64,000 bases of DNA from Micractinium sp. NFX-FRZ (taxonomy: Eukaryota; Chlorophyta; Trebouxiophyceae; Chlorellales; Chlorellaceae). The translations under genes and the position numbers were made by a program. Under the pieces are notes generated by a model that was not told the DNA's origin, searched no databases, and saw nothing but the letters and a program-made list of their open reading frames with translations. Below are positions 50,701-61,222 of this stretch, piece by piece (within the stretch, counting starts at the first letter, position 1; each line of letters begins with the position of its first letter). The stretch lies in the NCBI GenBank assembly GCA_029339195.1, contig JAPTJF010000073.1:1-64000 (forward strand), in the 5' to 3' direction.

Positions 50701-52551
50701 GCGAGGGAGGGGGGCCCTTACCCCCCAAACATGCCCCCGCCGCCGGCGTGCTCCGCCCCCGTTTCTTGCGCGACCACCCATCAAAGGCATGGGTGGCATG
50801 GCATGGCAGTGGTGCCACCACCTTGAAGTGTACCGGTAAGTCTAATCTAACCCCCCATGCCACCCCCTTCTCCCGTCCCCACCTTGACCACATCATCAGC
50901 CGACATGAGGAGAGCCAACTCCAGCAGCTGAGGGCTGGCCTCCACCAGATGGCTGCTCACCGCATGCTTTGTCCTGCGGGGAGGCCAGCCAGGGCGTCAA
51001 GCAGGGGGTGGGCAGGTGGTCAGGGCGGCCAGCAGGGCAGGCGCATGGTGGCGAAAAGGCGGCAGCTGGAGAGGCACCGCCGGCGGCCAGCGTGGAACAA
51101 GTCAGGCCCTGGAAATACAATGGCGGGTGCATGCAGCCAGAGGACAGCCAAGGCGGAGAGCAGCAATGTGCATCAGGGCAATGTGCAATGTGCGCCAGCG
51201 GGGCGCTGCAAGCCAGCCGCAAGTCATGGGGCCGAGCCATGGGGCCGAGCCATGGGGAGCACAAGCCATTGGGAGCCTACCTGACGTCAACCGCCAACCA
51301 ATCCACCGCATTGCCCGCCGCTTGCGTCAGCACTTTGTGTGCCGCCTTGGATGACTGAAAGGTGCGGCTGCACAGCTCAACACGCTCCTCAAAGGGCAGG
51401 CGCGCCAGGCCCTGAGCCAGGCTGGCACCACCGCCGCTGGCGGCGGTGCATGCGCCCTCCGCTGGCGCCTGCAGGGGACAGGATGACTCAGCGGGGGACA
51501 CAGTGAGGTGGGGCGTGCGGCAAAGGGCACCCATGTTTCATGCGTTGCCTACCATGCGCTTGCAAGCCCGCCACGCGTGTACCTGCATCAGCTGCCCATC
51601 TGGGTGCCCCTGACTGCCGCCGCTGCCACCCGCCGCTTCCGCCGCTTGCTGCAGCACTGCCACTGAAGCATCCTTCTGGCCCCGCAGAGCCTCCAGCAGC
51701 GCTCCTGACACCCGCAGTGTGCGGTTCACCCCCCGCTCCCGCTCTAGGTCCGCTGCTGCCGCCTCATACTGCTGTGCCTGTGCGTTCTTCTTCTCCTGCT
51801 TGGCCAGGCAGAGGGCGGGGCGGGCAGCCGTGCAGGCGGGGCAGGGTGCGGGGGTGCTCAGGAGAGGCAGACGGGGGGCAGCCAACGTGCAACCATGTGT
51901 GATGGCATGAGCATGCACCTGCTGTCGTAGAAGGCATCACCACCTGCCCGGCCTGGCTTGCCCAGCCCAGCCCAGCACCGCGCTGCCTTGCACTGCCTGG
52001 CACCAACCCGCCCCCCCCCCGAGCCACACTGCCCCGTGCTGCCCGCCCGCCTTTTGGCGCTGCCGGAAGCGTGCGTGCTTGGCGCGGTTCTGCGCCCGCA
52101 CTCGCTCGAGCTTCTCCTGCTCAGCAACAGCTGCTGCAGCGTCGTGCTGCGGCGGGGGCGGGGGCACCGATGCCGGCGCTGCCGCCACTGGCCCGATGGA
52201 TGTGGCGGCGAGGCTGGGCAAGCTCAAGCTGCTCAGCCTGCAGGGCGCCTCGTTGTTGTTGCCGCCATACGCAAGGCTCTCAATGCCTACAGGCACAGCC
52301 TGCTCGGTGTAGCAGGGCGGTTCAAAACTCCAACCGGGCGGCAGGCTGGCGCTGGCGTCCGTGGCAGCGCCGCCGCCGATTGAGGCGCCACCTGCACCGC
52401 CCTCCACGCAGCCTTGCGAGCTTCCAGGCAGGTGCAGCCCGCCCAGCAAGCCCAGAGGATCGCCGCTGGCCGCCGGGAACTGAAACTCCGCCACAGGGCT
52501 GCCCGCAAGCCAGAGGTCTGGCAGGACCTCCTGCCCGCCCAGCTCGTGCAT
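47703..52551 (-). CDS. bZIP transcription factor with long helical C-terminal region
   Basis: Ten exons (52551-52051, 51795-51583, 51468-51281, 50973-50883, 50257-50147, 49772-49653, 49371-49243, 48751-48708, 48190-48087, 47899-47703) join to 1,698 nt, 565 residues. After an acidic/Pro-rich N-terminus and an Ala/Pro stretch, the basic region RVRAQNRAKHARFRQRQK carries the N-x7-R signature of DNA-contacting bZIP proteins. The following coiled coil (KKNAQAQQYEAAAADLERER) has Gln, Ala, Glu, Leu, Leu at the expected heptad positions, so the zipper is weak. The remaining 350 residues are helical, with a segment like regulator-type C-termini of algal bZIPs (EQVRAVVPAHEEYLARMQGL, TMTPLQAARLMAACRPL). 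Intron 1, splitting basic region from zipper, uses a GC donor (AAG|GCGGGC). Complete. Confidence 0.85.
48850..48906. repeat. 22-bp direct repeat in a bZIP intron
   Basis: Identical 22-bp copies at 48850-48871 and 48885-48906, period 35 bp, containing GAGAGCATGATGCATTG. Confidence 0.9.
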
Positions 52552-53569
52552 TGTGATCTAGAGACCGCACAGGCTGCTTGATCAGCCCCGAGAGAGACGA
52601 CAGCGGCGCACGGTCCCTCTCCGCCCCAATGCACCGCGCTGAGCGCGCCGCCCGCGGGCAGGGCACCAGCAGGTGGCCTGCCTCAGCAGGCCTTGCCCAG
52701 CGCAGCCGAAGCTCTCTCGTGCGGCACGGCTCTGCTGCTGGCACCATCAGGCAGCCATGTGGGTCAGGGCCAGGGACGCACAGGACAAGGGGGCAGTTGC
52801 CCGCTGGGGCGGTGGCTCGGCACGGCAGGGGCGGGCGACTGCCTGCTGCCAGGGTGTGATGCGTGTGCGGTCAAAGCCAGCTCGCAGCCCTCCTGCCGCC
52901 ACCAGAACCATGGCCACACAGGGCCTGCCCCAAAGGCAGGATTGCACGACCGGCAAGCCCTTTGCTGTGGTGAGGTGGCACATTCTGCTTCTGCTTCTGG
53001 TTCGCACAGCTCTTCAGGAATTGCTTTTGTTACAGCTGGGCAGGGGCGCCGCTGGCGGTGGGCGGGAAAACAGGGCGGGGGGGGACACGACGGGGCCGCA
53101 CCGCACAGGTCAGGACAAGAGGACGAGACTGGACGATCAAAATCTTCTTTTGCATCCCCTGGGCTGCAGCCCATTCACTCGCGGGAAAAAGCAGAGGCAT
53201 TGGCAAAAACTGGCTGGGGAAGTGGCGGCTGGGGGTGGCGGAGAGCGGCTTTTGAGGGCGGGTCGGGGAGCGATCTGGGGGCCCTAGAGCCATGGATTAG
53301 GGCGGGGGAAGAGGAGCGCAGTGCTCAATGAAAAGCAAGGAGTGAAGGGCATGGGCAGGGTGCAAGCGAATCGAGGTGGCGCGCCGCGGGGGCGAGGGCA
53401 GGGAGCATATGGGGGTGTGTCATGGGAGGCAAGTACAGTTTGGGCGCCAGCGGGGGCGTCATTCTTTGTTACGAGGGGCGGGCCGCGGGCAGGGAGGCGC
53501 GCGCGCAGCGCAAGCGAGCGGGGCGGCAGCCAGCAGGCCTGCTGCATTAACGCTCGAGGCTGCGAGAGC
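52552..53569. promoter_or_regulatory. Upstream region of the bZIP gene and 3' UTR of the next gene
   Basis: About 1 kb without a supported gene. The right half should hold the 3' UTR of the small gene ending at 53570, with a TGTAA signal at 53034-53030 on minus; the left half should hold the bZIP promoter. Open frames on plus lack recognisable sequence. Confidence 0.45.
53030..53034 (-). terminator. Candidate poly(A) signal TGTAA
   Basis: Reads TGTAACAAAAG on the minus strand, about 540 bp beyond the stop of the 71-residue membrane protein gene. Confidence 0.45.
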
Positions 53570-54025
53570 CTACTGCTGGGAGCCAGAGGCGGCAAAGCCG
53601 CGGCTGACCACCACCTTCTCGAGGGGGCTGTGGGCCACGACCTGCTGCGCCTGCGCCTGCTTCTCAGCCTCCAGGGCGGCCATGGACATCATGCCCACGC
53701 CAGAGCCTGCGGGCGCAAAAGGTAAGGGGGAGGAGGGGCAGGGCGGGGAGGTGGTTATGACGTGCAGGGGGGGCTGGGTGGTGATGAGTCACGAGGAGCG
53801 TGCTGCCAGTTTGCCCCTGGAGTGCACCGCCAGGGGCGCACTGTCATGCGAGGGTCCCGGCGCTGCGGGGGACCCTAAGAAGAGACAGCATCCTGCATCC
53901 ACCCGCCAGGTCAGGCACAGGAGTGGGGTCCAGTGCAAAGGCTCACCCACTGCGACGCCGGCGCCGACGAGGGCCACCAGGGAGATGATGGACAGAGAGA
54001 CGGAGATGTTCTGGGACAGCACCAT
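53570..54025 (-). CDS. Small single-pass membrane protein (71 residues), unknown
   Basis: Two exons (54025-53947 and 53706-53570) join in phase to 216 nt. The N-terminus MVLSQNISVSLSIISLVALV runs into a Gly/Ala-rich hydrophobic helix (GAGVAVGSGVGMM) that resembles glycine-zipper membrane segments. The tail is a soluble helix (EAEKQAQAQQVVAHSPLEKV) and ends SGSQQ. An AG directly before the ATG suggests an intron in the 5' UTR. Family not recognised. Such size and layout fit small organelle membrane subunits, but no targeting peptide is visible. Short length makes the call less certain. Confidence 0.55.
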
Positions 54026-54825
54026 GGTGACTGCGGGCGGACAGACGGGGGGGAGGAGGGTGCAGGTTGAGCGACTACTATCAAAATCGCGCGGCCGCGG
54101 CACCGGTCGTCGTCGGCGGCGGCGGCGCCGCGGGGAACGTGCCATGGTGTTTGCACTCGGCGCCCAGGGGGCCGCCCGGCCGCCAAATTGTGGTGGCAGG
54201 GCTGGGAGAGTCGGGAAAGCGGCTGACTGGCAGGTGCACTCGGGGCTGCCCTGGCGGCGGCAGGCCGACCCCCCCCCCGCCAGGCTAGTGCATTACACAC
54301 ACACGCACACAGCTAGCAAGGGAGGAGAAGTTCAGTGCAAAAGCGGACGGGCGGCGCCAGCGCCCAGGTTTGACAACCCGGTCTGCTCACCTTGGGGAGG
54401 TGGGTGGGTGGGTGGGTGGGAGATGTAGAGGGAGGACGGTGAGGGTGGAGGTTGGGTGGTAAAGATGGAGAGTAAGTGGAGAAATGAGAGGAAACGGGCG
54501 TTTAGTAGGCCCGCGCAGATGCGTCAGCGCATTCACACATCACCAATCGATACTAATCGCTCTCGTGGCTGCGCCAACCCCTCAATTTACGCCTCTGTGT
54601 GACGAACCCCTCCTGCACAAGATAGTCTCCTTACACCGGCGGCGCGCTCTTCCCTGCAACCCCAACCCCACGCCCCCTGCACCCACACACTCCTCCAGCA
54701 AGTCTCTGTAGTACCAACCGCGTCGCTGCCGCCGCCCAAACCTCCCCACACTTGACCGCTCTGTCCGCCGGCGCCGCCAGCGCCCGCCACTCTGCCAACT
54801 CCCTTCACTTACCGGCAGCAGCAGG
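54026..54825. promoter_or_regulatory. Divergent promoter region (800 bp)
   Basis: This separates the divergently transcribed 71-residue and 254-residue protein genes. It includes a (GGGT)n tract near 54401-54420 and an ACACAC stretch near 54294-54312. No coding sequence is supported. Confidence 0.5.
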
Positions 54826-56804
54826 ATGAGCGCCTCCGCAGCAGCAATTCTGGGCAACTTTGCCTCCCGGCAGCGTGCCTCCGAGGGCCTCTACTTCAGC
54901 GCAGAGGGACAGCAGGCAACGGTGCGGCACCTGGAGAAGCTCGTGCAGCAGGTGCGTCGCATCTGGCGTGTAGCTGGGGGCATCCGGCTGTGGGTGCTTG
55001 GTGGGGGCCGGGTAGGCGGCTCGAGGTCACAAAGGGAAGTCCCAAGAGCCAAGGGAGGGGCCAAAGGCAAGGCTTTTTGCGGCATCCGACAGGCAGCACT
55101 CTGCGCGGCATGTGCCTGCCGCCCCCTGTGCACCGCCCCCCCCGCCTCCAGCGCACCAAGGCGCTGCCCGGCCGCTCACCCTCCCCGCCTCCACCTCCCC
55201 GCACCTCCTCCCCCGCTTCGTCACCCGCAGGGCAAGGTTGACGCCTCTGTCCTGGAGGCAGCGCAGCGTGCGGCCGAGGAGAGTGCACTCAGCGGCATCC
55301 CCACCGAGATTGTCACCAAGCGCAGCGAGTATGTGTACGAGCACAAGGCGGGCCTCCTGCCAGGTGAGCGACATCACGTTCAGCTCACCTCACCGGTTTG
55401 TTCAGGCAGGCCAACAAACAACAATGCCACGCTGCTGCCGAGTGTGCCGCTTCGTAGCGCCGCCCCCTGCACGGCTGCCTCGGCAAGCGCCTCGGCCACC
55501 CACCGCTCCCCTCCCCGGCCCTCCCCTGCACACCTTGCTTGCGTGCCCTTGCAGCCCGCCGCTTCAACGACAAGCGCTACATGCAGATGGGGACCAAGGT
55601 ATCGCTGGGGCGTGCGCGGTGGACCACCGACGGTGCCTCCATCTTCTCAGGTGGGCAGGGGAGCCAAGGTGGCACGTGCCTCATATTTCTCAGGCAATGA
55701 TCGGTGCGGTTGATGCCAGTGAATGCAGACGAGTGTGAACGGCCCTATCGGTTAACGACTAAGGTGTGCGCCCGCCCGCCCTTGTGCCTGCCGCCCGCCC
55801 CCCTTGTGCCTGCCCGCGCTCCCCCGCCGCAGCGCGCTGCTGCCCCGCCCCTCTGGCTCTCGGGCCTCGCCGTGCTGCCCGCCCACCCGCCCGCCTCCCC
55901 TGCTCCCTGTGCAGTGGCTGACGGCAAGCGCCTGGCCCAGACGCCCCCTCCCAACGCCTCCTACTACGAGACCATCCGCATGAACAAGATTGAGCGGGCA
56001 GCCATGGAGTCGCCCACCATGGCAGGCTACAGGTGCGCACGCCGGGAGGGCGTTCACTGCACACAACTGGATGGGTGTGTCAAAAAAGAGTGCGCTGGGA
56101 GGGTGGGCGGGCAGCCACCTGCCAGCACCTGCTGGCTCTTGACGGGCGCGGCGTCCCCCTGTGCCCCTGGCGCGCCCGTCGTGCAATTCAACAGGGTAAT
56201 TGCATCCTTCGGCTTGGACTGAGTTGATCTGGCCACTGCGTTCCTTCCCTTCCCCCCCGCAGGCTGCTCCCCAAGTTCACCCCCGGCCGCGCCATGCTGT
56301 GGGGCACAGTGCTGGCGGTGTGGGGCGTGGCCGCTGTGGTGGCAACCACAGCGCGCCAGCTGGACATTCACACCGCGGGTGAGCATTCCTTACCCCCTTG
56401 GCTGTGTTGTTGTGCTGCTGTGTTGACCAGCCGTGGGCGAGGAGGGCAGCGGCGAGCTGAGGTGTCCGCTGCTGCGTGCAGTGGCCGCCCGCTGTGCACA
56501 CACCAGTGCCTCCGCGCAGCTCCCCTGCCCTCCCACTTCCACCCGCCCCGCGGGCCTACTCGCTTCCCGCCTCACCCTCCCGCCCCCCTCAACCCCCCCC
56601 CCTCACGTTGCCCCCTCCCGCCCCGCAGAGGACGCGCCCAGCCGCCTGCGCCTGCTGTTCCGCCCGGTGGCGGAGGGCCTGGAGTCACGCTTTGCCCCGC
56701 TGCGCACCAGCATGTCAATTAACTCTGTGGCGGGGGATGCGCTGCGGGAGGACGCGCAGCAGTCGGAGCTGGTCAGGCGCCTGCGCACCAACCTCATGCA
56801 GTGA
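54826..56804 (+). CDS. Uncharacterised 254-residue protein with one membrane segment
   Basis: Six exons (54826-54951, 55231-55363, 55555-55650, 55915-56032, 56263-56378, 56629-56804) join to 765 nt without a break. The N-terminal half is helical and soluble (QRASEGLYFSAEGQQATVRH, VDASVLEAAQRAAEESALSG). A conserved-looking block follows (RRFNDKRYMQMGTKVSLGRA; YYETIRMNKIERAAMESPTM), then one hydrophobic helix (AMLWGTVLAVWGVAAVVATT) and a charged C-terminus (RLRLLFRPVAEGLESRF). The single late membrane span suggests anchoring in an organelle or endomembrane. I do not recognise the family. Good phase agreement makes the gene itself secure. Confidence 0.7.
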
Positions 56805-58678
56805 GGCAATGAGCAAGTCGTGTCCGCAGGGGGGTGGCCTGCCCAGGGCCTCCTCCTGGCGCCTGCCCCCACAACAGCAGGCGAAGGGTGCAAACTAGCC
56901 TTGGGTGCAGCTGAGCTCTGCGTCACACAACAAGTGGCGGCAGGCAGGCAGCCCAAGGCACCGGGTGCCCAATGAGCCGGCGGCCAGGCCGGCAGGCAGC
57001 TGCCCCAGGCGGCTCCACCACGCCACCGCACCTGGCCGCCTGCCCCCTCCTCTGTTTCTCTTAGCCCTCCATCCCTGACAGCAATATTAGTAGCGCCTAG
57101 CGGGCGTCGTGCCCATGTGTTTCTTAGGAGCCTGCGGCTCCCCTCTGCCCCCGCCTTCCATGCCCTCTCCCATGCCCTGCCAGACATGCACCGCCGTGTC
57201 CCCACACCCCGCATTTTTCGACGGACCGCCCCACCTGTTGCCAGCCTCTGCCTCCCGCCCTGCCCCTGTAGTTTGCAGATTTTGCCCAAAAAGAACGACC
57301 TGAACACACACCAGCCCTATGCCCTGTTTGATCCTCGATACCCACCTCGCCTCCTCTCCTTGCTCATTGCTGCCCATCCGCTCCTGTCCCTCTTGCTTGA
57401 CACTGCCTCCTTCCCTTTCATTCATGCACTGCCTTTACAAAACGTAAACACGTTTGCTGTACGCGACCAGCGGATGTAGCAGCAAGCAAGCAAGCAGAGT
57501 GCACAGTGGCAAGGGCTGACGCGCGCCCGGGAGGGGTGGGGAGGGGAGCAAGCGGGGCAAGCTGGCGGGGCAAGCTGTGCGGGGGAGCAGCCTGGAGGGC
57601 AGGCTTCGAGGGGAGGAGCAAGTGGAGGCATGACGCTACCAAGCAGCCAGAAGCACCTCTGACTGTTTGGGCAGTAGCGCAGCAAGAGAGCTGGGGGCGC
57701 TATAGTGCTAGCGAGAGCAGAGAGAGGGGGGGCAAGTCGTGTGAGGAGAAGCATGGGTGGCGCATCAAGCGGCCTGGCATGGGCATGTGACGGTGGGGAA
57801 GGGAGCTCACCTTGGGTGGCGGCTTGGGCATTCGAGCCACAGAAAACAAAGGCGACGCCGACTCGGCGCCGGGCAGAGAGGGGAGTACTGTAAGCCAGGT
57901 TGTGGCGGGGGCCAAAGAGGCTAGCGTCTAGCTGGTGTGGCTAGGAATCAATGCACATATATGTCCGTCTGGTGTGGGCAAAATCAGTGCGCGCTGACCG
58001 GGGTGCGGCAGTCTGATCTGAAAAATGGGGGCCGGCAAAGGGGGGCGTTGGGGCGGCTGCAAGCGGGTAGGTACATTGGCAGGGGCACAGTGGAGCGTGG
58101 AAAAACAGACACACGCGCGCGGGGTACATATGGGCGGGGGCAGGGGGGGCACAATCAGAAGCCAGCGGTGCCTTTGGAAAACAGCACGCGGCGATGGGGG
58201 CATGAAAAACAGAGGCAGAGGCAGGGGAGCCGCAGCGCTCTCAAAACGGGCGCTGGCGGGGAAAATCCAGAAAACTCGTCTCGGCTCAGGCTCGTGTGTC
58301 GACTCGGGCTCAGGCCGATCATCAGAGGGCGGAAAACTTGGGGGGCAGGCAAGGCAGGAGGGGCGGCCGATCATCGGTCAAGTGCTCAGATGCGCCCGCC
58401 CCGCGGGCAGGCGGGGGCGGGCGCGGAAAAACGGGGGGCGGGGTGGGGTGGGGGCAGAGGGCAGGCTGCCCAGGCTCAAAACGGGCAGTGGCCGCTGCTG
58501 CACACACGCTCAATCATACAGGGGGGAAAACTTGGGGTGCAGAACAGGCTGGGAAGGGGGTGGGGAAGGGAAAGGAGCGGGGCTCGGAAGGGCAACCCAG
58601 GGCGGCGCCACTCCTCATGGAGGGGTTGCCAGCCAGGCGGGGCCTTGCGGGTTGTGGGGGAGGCTCCGCCCGGCTTGC
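56805..58678. other. Convergent 3' region with spaced GGAAAAC motifs
   Basis: About 1.9 kb between two convergent genes. TGTAA occurs on plus at 57889-57893 and on minus at 57439-57435; if both are used the two 3' UTRs overlap by about 450 bp. From about 58020 to 58540 the G-rich plus strand carries at least seven GGAAAA(A)C motifs 30-100 bp apart. No coding sequence is supported. Confidence 0.5.
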
Positions 58679-59127
58679 TCAGCGTAGCTTCAGGGTCATG
58701 GTCCGCAGCGGCTGCTCCTGGGCAGGCTGGCCTGCAGTGGAGGGAGTGAAAGTTGGGCAGGGCACTGGTTGAGAGAGAGCGCAACGCCCGCTGGCCCACG
58801 CCGCGACGGGTCCGCCGCCATCACGCCCGCTGGAAGGTACCCGGCCTAGAGGGACAGCCACCGAGCTGCCGCCTTTGCCTCCCAGCCCGGGCCCCCGGCC
58901 CCGCCCCGGCTCTGGTACTGCTGTCCGCTTCCGACATGACTCGCTGTGTGTCATATTACGTGCGGACCCACTGGAACACCGGAAGCGCGCGCACCTGCAG
59001 TGGCCTGGCTCCAGAGGCCCATCGGAGCCCGGCCGTGGGTCATTGTGTAGGCGAAGCCAAAGAAGGAGCCGCCCAGGAGAGCGGGAACCGAGAGCTTGGC
59101 GAGCAGCTGGGCAGCGGGGCTGGTCAT
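58679..59127 (-). CDS. Small membrane protein (61 residues), unknown
   Basis: Two exons (59127-58995 and 58731-58679) join in phase to 186 nt. The product starts MTSPAAQLLAKLSVPALLGG, has one hydrophobic segment (PALLGGSFFGFAYTM) and ends in a basic tail (TMTLKLR). Size and layout resemble small accessory subunits of mitochondrial inner-membrane complexes, but I see no diagnostic motif. It is divergent from the 59312 gene, whose product has a mitochondrial-type N-terminus, which fits a shared compartment. Confidence 0.55.
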
Positions 59128-59311
59128 GATGTGCTGCTGCTTGGCTCCGAAACTGCCTCTCGGTTGCTCGAACACAGAAAGCAGGCAAATGTGGCAACTT
59201 GGGGTGCGCCGCGTGTCCAAGGGCTAGATTTTGCTGAGTCAGAAACCCTCTCAGAAGAAGGTCCCTTGTTGTGAGGCCCGTTCCTTCATCAGACTTCTTC
59301 AATACTTCATC
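59128..59311. promoter_or_regulatory. 184-bp bidirectional promoter
   Basis: The start codons of two divergent genes are only 184 bp apart. The region contains TGAGTCA at 59235-59241, the AP-1/GCN4-type bZIP core, about 70 bp before the plus-strand ATG. No TATA box is evident. Confidence 0.55.
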
Positions 59312-61222
59312 ATGACGACCTCTGTGGCACGCAGGGCCAGCCTGCCGGCAGCCGCAACGCTTGTCAAGGCCTGGGGGGCGTTGCCGCCACCCCTTTGCGG
59401 CTCCCACAAGGTGCGATTGCGACTTCCTGCCCCGAATGTCTGCTGGTGCAGTGCTCACAAATGGAATGCAGCACTAACGCGCGCTGCCGACACTGTGCAG
59501 GCTCAGCCTGACATCGCGCAGCGAGTGCCCCTGCCTACCGACGCCCCCGCCGACAGCCTGGCCGCCACAGATGCGTCTGCCCCGCGCCACCAGCCTCCTG
59601 CCAAGGTGAGAGGGGGGGAGGGAGGGCGAGTTGAGGGTTAAGGCGGTTCATGCTGTTTCGGGGGTTTCGGAGCTCGTGACGGCGCCGGAACGATCAGGGC
59701 TACTTTGATGGCAGCGCCCGGCAGCCAGGGGAGGCGTCAGGGGCGAGCAGGGCAACAAGCAGGGGGCCTAACTCGGGAGTTGAGCGGCGGTGCCGCCGGT
59801 ACTGTGGCCACCTCTGGGTGGCAGCTGGGACCCGTTCCTGCTTGCAGAGGCCCTCCATCGCTTGTGTGGGGCCGGCAAATGCCGTTTTTTCCCGGCCACC
59901 TGCTGCATTAGCCTCCCAACAAGCTTTTCTCAACAGTTCCCCTCCCGCCGCCCCCTCCGCCACGGCGGCGCGCTCGCCAGCCGTCCCTGCCTGCCTCAAA
60001 CACTTAACAACCTCCCCTCCCGCTCCCCTCGCCCTGCAGAGCTTCAAGATGCACATTGGCGCCAACCTGAGCATCCCCACCCGCGACGCGCGCGACCTGC
60101 CGCGCATGGACCACCAAGCGCAGCGCACGCAGCAGCAGCAGGAGGGGATCGACCCCTTTGAGGTGGGACAGGTCTCTCAAGGGCACAGCATCGCCCGTTC
60201 CTTCTCTTCTTCTGCTTGCATGGATGTGTGTGCAACAGGGAGGCTTGGGCAAGTCCCTCCAGGCCGGCGGCCATGCCATTCCCCCAAAAAGCTTTCCTCT
60301 GCCTGCCTGCCCTGCCAGTCTCGCCCCCACCCTGCCCCCCCCCACCCTCCTCGCTCCCGCCCCCCATCCCCTCCCCTCCTCGCAGGGCCTCCCTTTCCGC
60401 GGCTTTGCCGAGCGGCTGGGCATGGCTGTGATGCCCACCCTGGAGGCGGCAAAGCAGGCGGAGCGTGAGGCCAAGGTCATGTCGCGGCGGGCGCTGGAGG
60501 AGGCAGAGGTGATGGTGCCACCCGTGCCGCACGTGCTGCCCTTCACGCGATGGTGAGCGCCGGGCGGGAGGGTTGGGAGGGAGGGGCAGGGGCTGGGTGG
60601 GACGAGGCGGGGGGCAGGGCAGGGGGGGACGATGCGGGGCAGGGCGGCCTGTTGTTGAGGCGGCCTGTGTGGCGGCCTCCCCAATCTAGGTTCTGCCCGA
60701 CTGCGCCGGTCGGCTTCCAACAGGCGCCTAGCGCACGCTGTGCACCGCTCATCCCCATCCCTGACCCTCCTCCCTCGTTTGCCCCTGCCTGCTTGCTTGC
60801 CTTCTCCCCTGCAGGGCCGCCAGCAGCACCAAGTTCCGCTCCACCTTCATCGCCGACCCGCCCAAGGAGCGCAAGAAAGCGCGGCTGAGCTGGTGAGCGG
60901 CCAGCCCCAACCACCTTGTTTGATTGTCTTTCGTGACTGCTGCCTTCTCTAACGTCACCTCCCCTCCTGCTCGTGTACGCTCCCTGCCTGCCCCTGCCTG
61001 CCATCTGCCTTTGTGCCTCCCTCCTGCCTCCCCGCCCCGCTCATCCCTCCCTTCTTTCTTCCCCATTCCCCCCTTCTTTCCTCCCGCAGGTACCACCCCG
61101 ACGACACCATGGTGCCCCGGGACTGGTGGTCCGGCGGCCTGCTGGCAGATTTGAAGTACTACAACCCCTTCGGTCTGGGCAGCAGCAGCAGCAGCAGCGA
61201 CAAGGTTGCGGAGGCCCAGTGA
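59312..61222 (+). CDS. Uncharacterised 234-residue protein, probably mitochondrial
   Basis: Six exons (59312-59410, 59501-59605, 60040-60162, 60386-60552, 60815-60892, 61090-61222) join to 705 nt. The N-terminus MTTSVARRASLPAAATLVKA is Arg/Ala-rich without acidic residues, as in mitochondrial presequences. The body includes SFKMHIGANLSIPTRDARDL, a helical block (MPTLEAAKQAEREAKVMSRR), KFRSTFIADPPKERKKARLS and a Trp/Tyr-rich end (YHPDDTMVPRDWWSGG; KYYNPFGLG) before a poly-Ser stretch. No membrane helix is obvious. I do not recognise the family. Confidence 0.7.
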
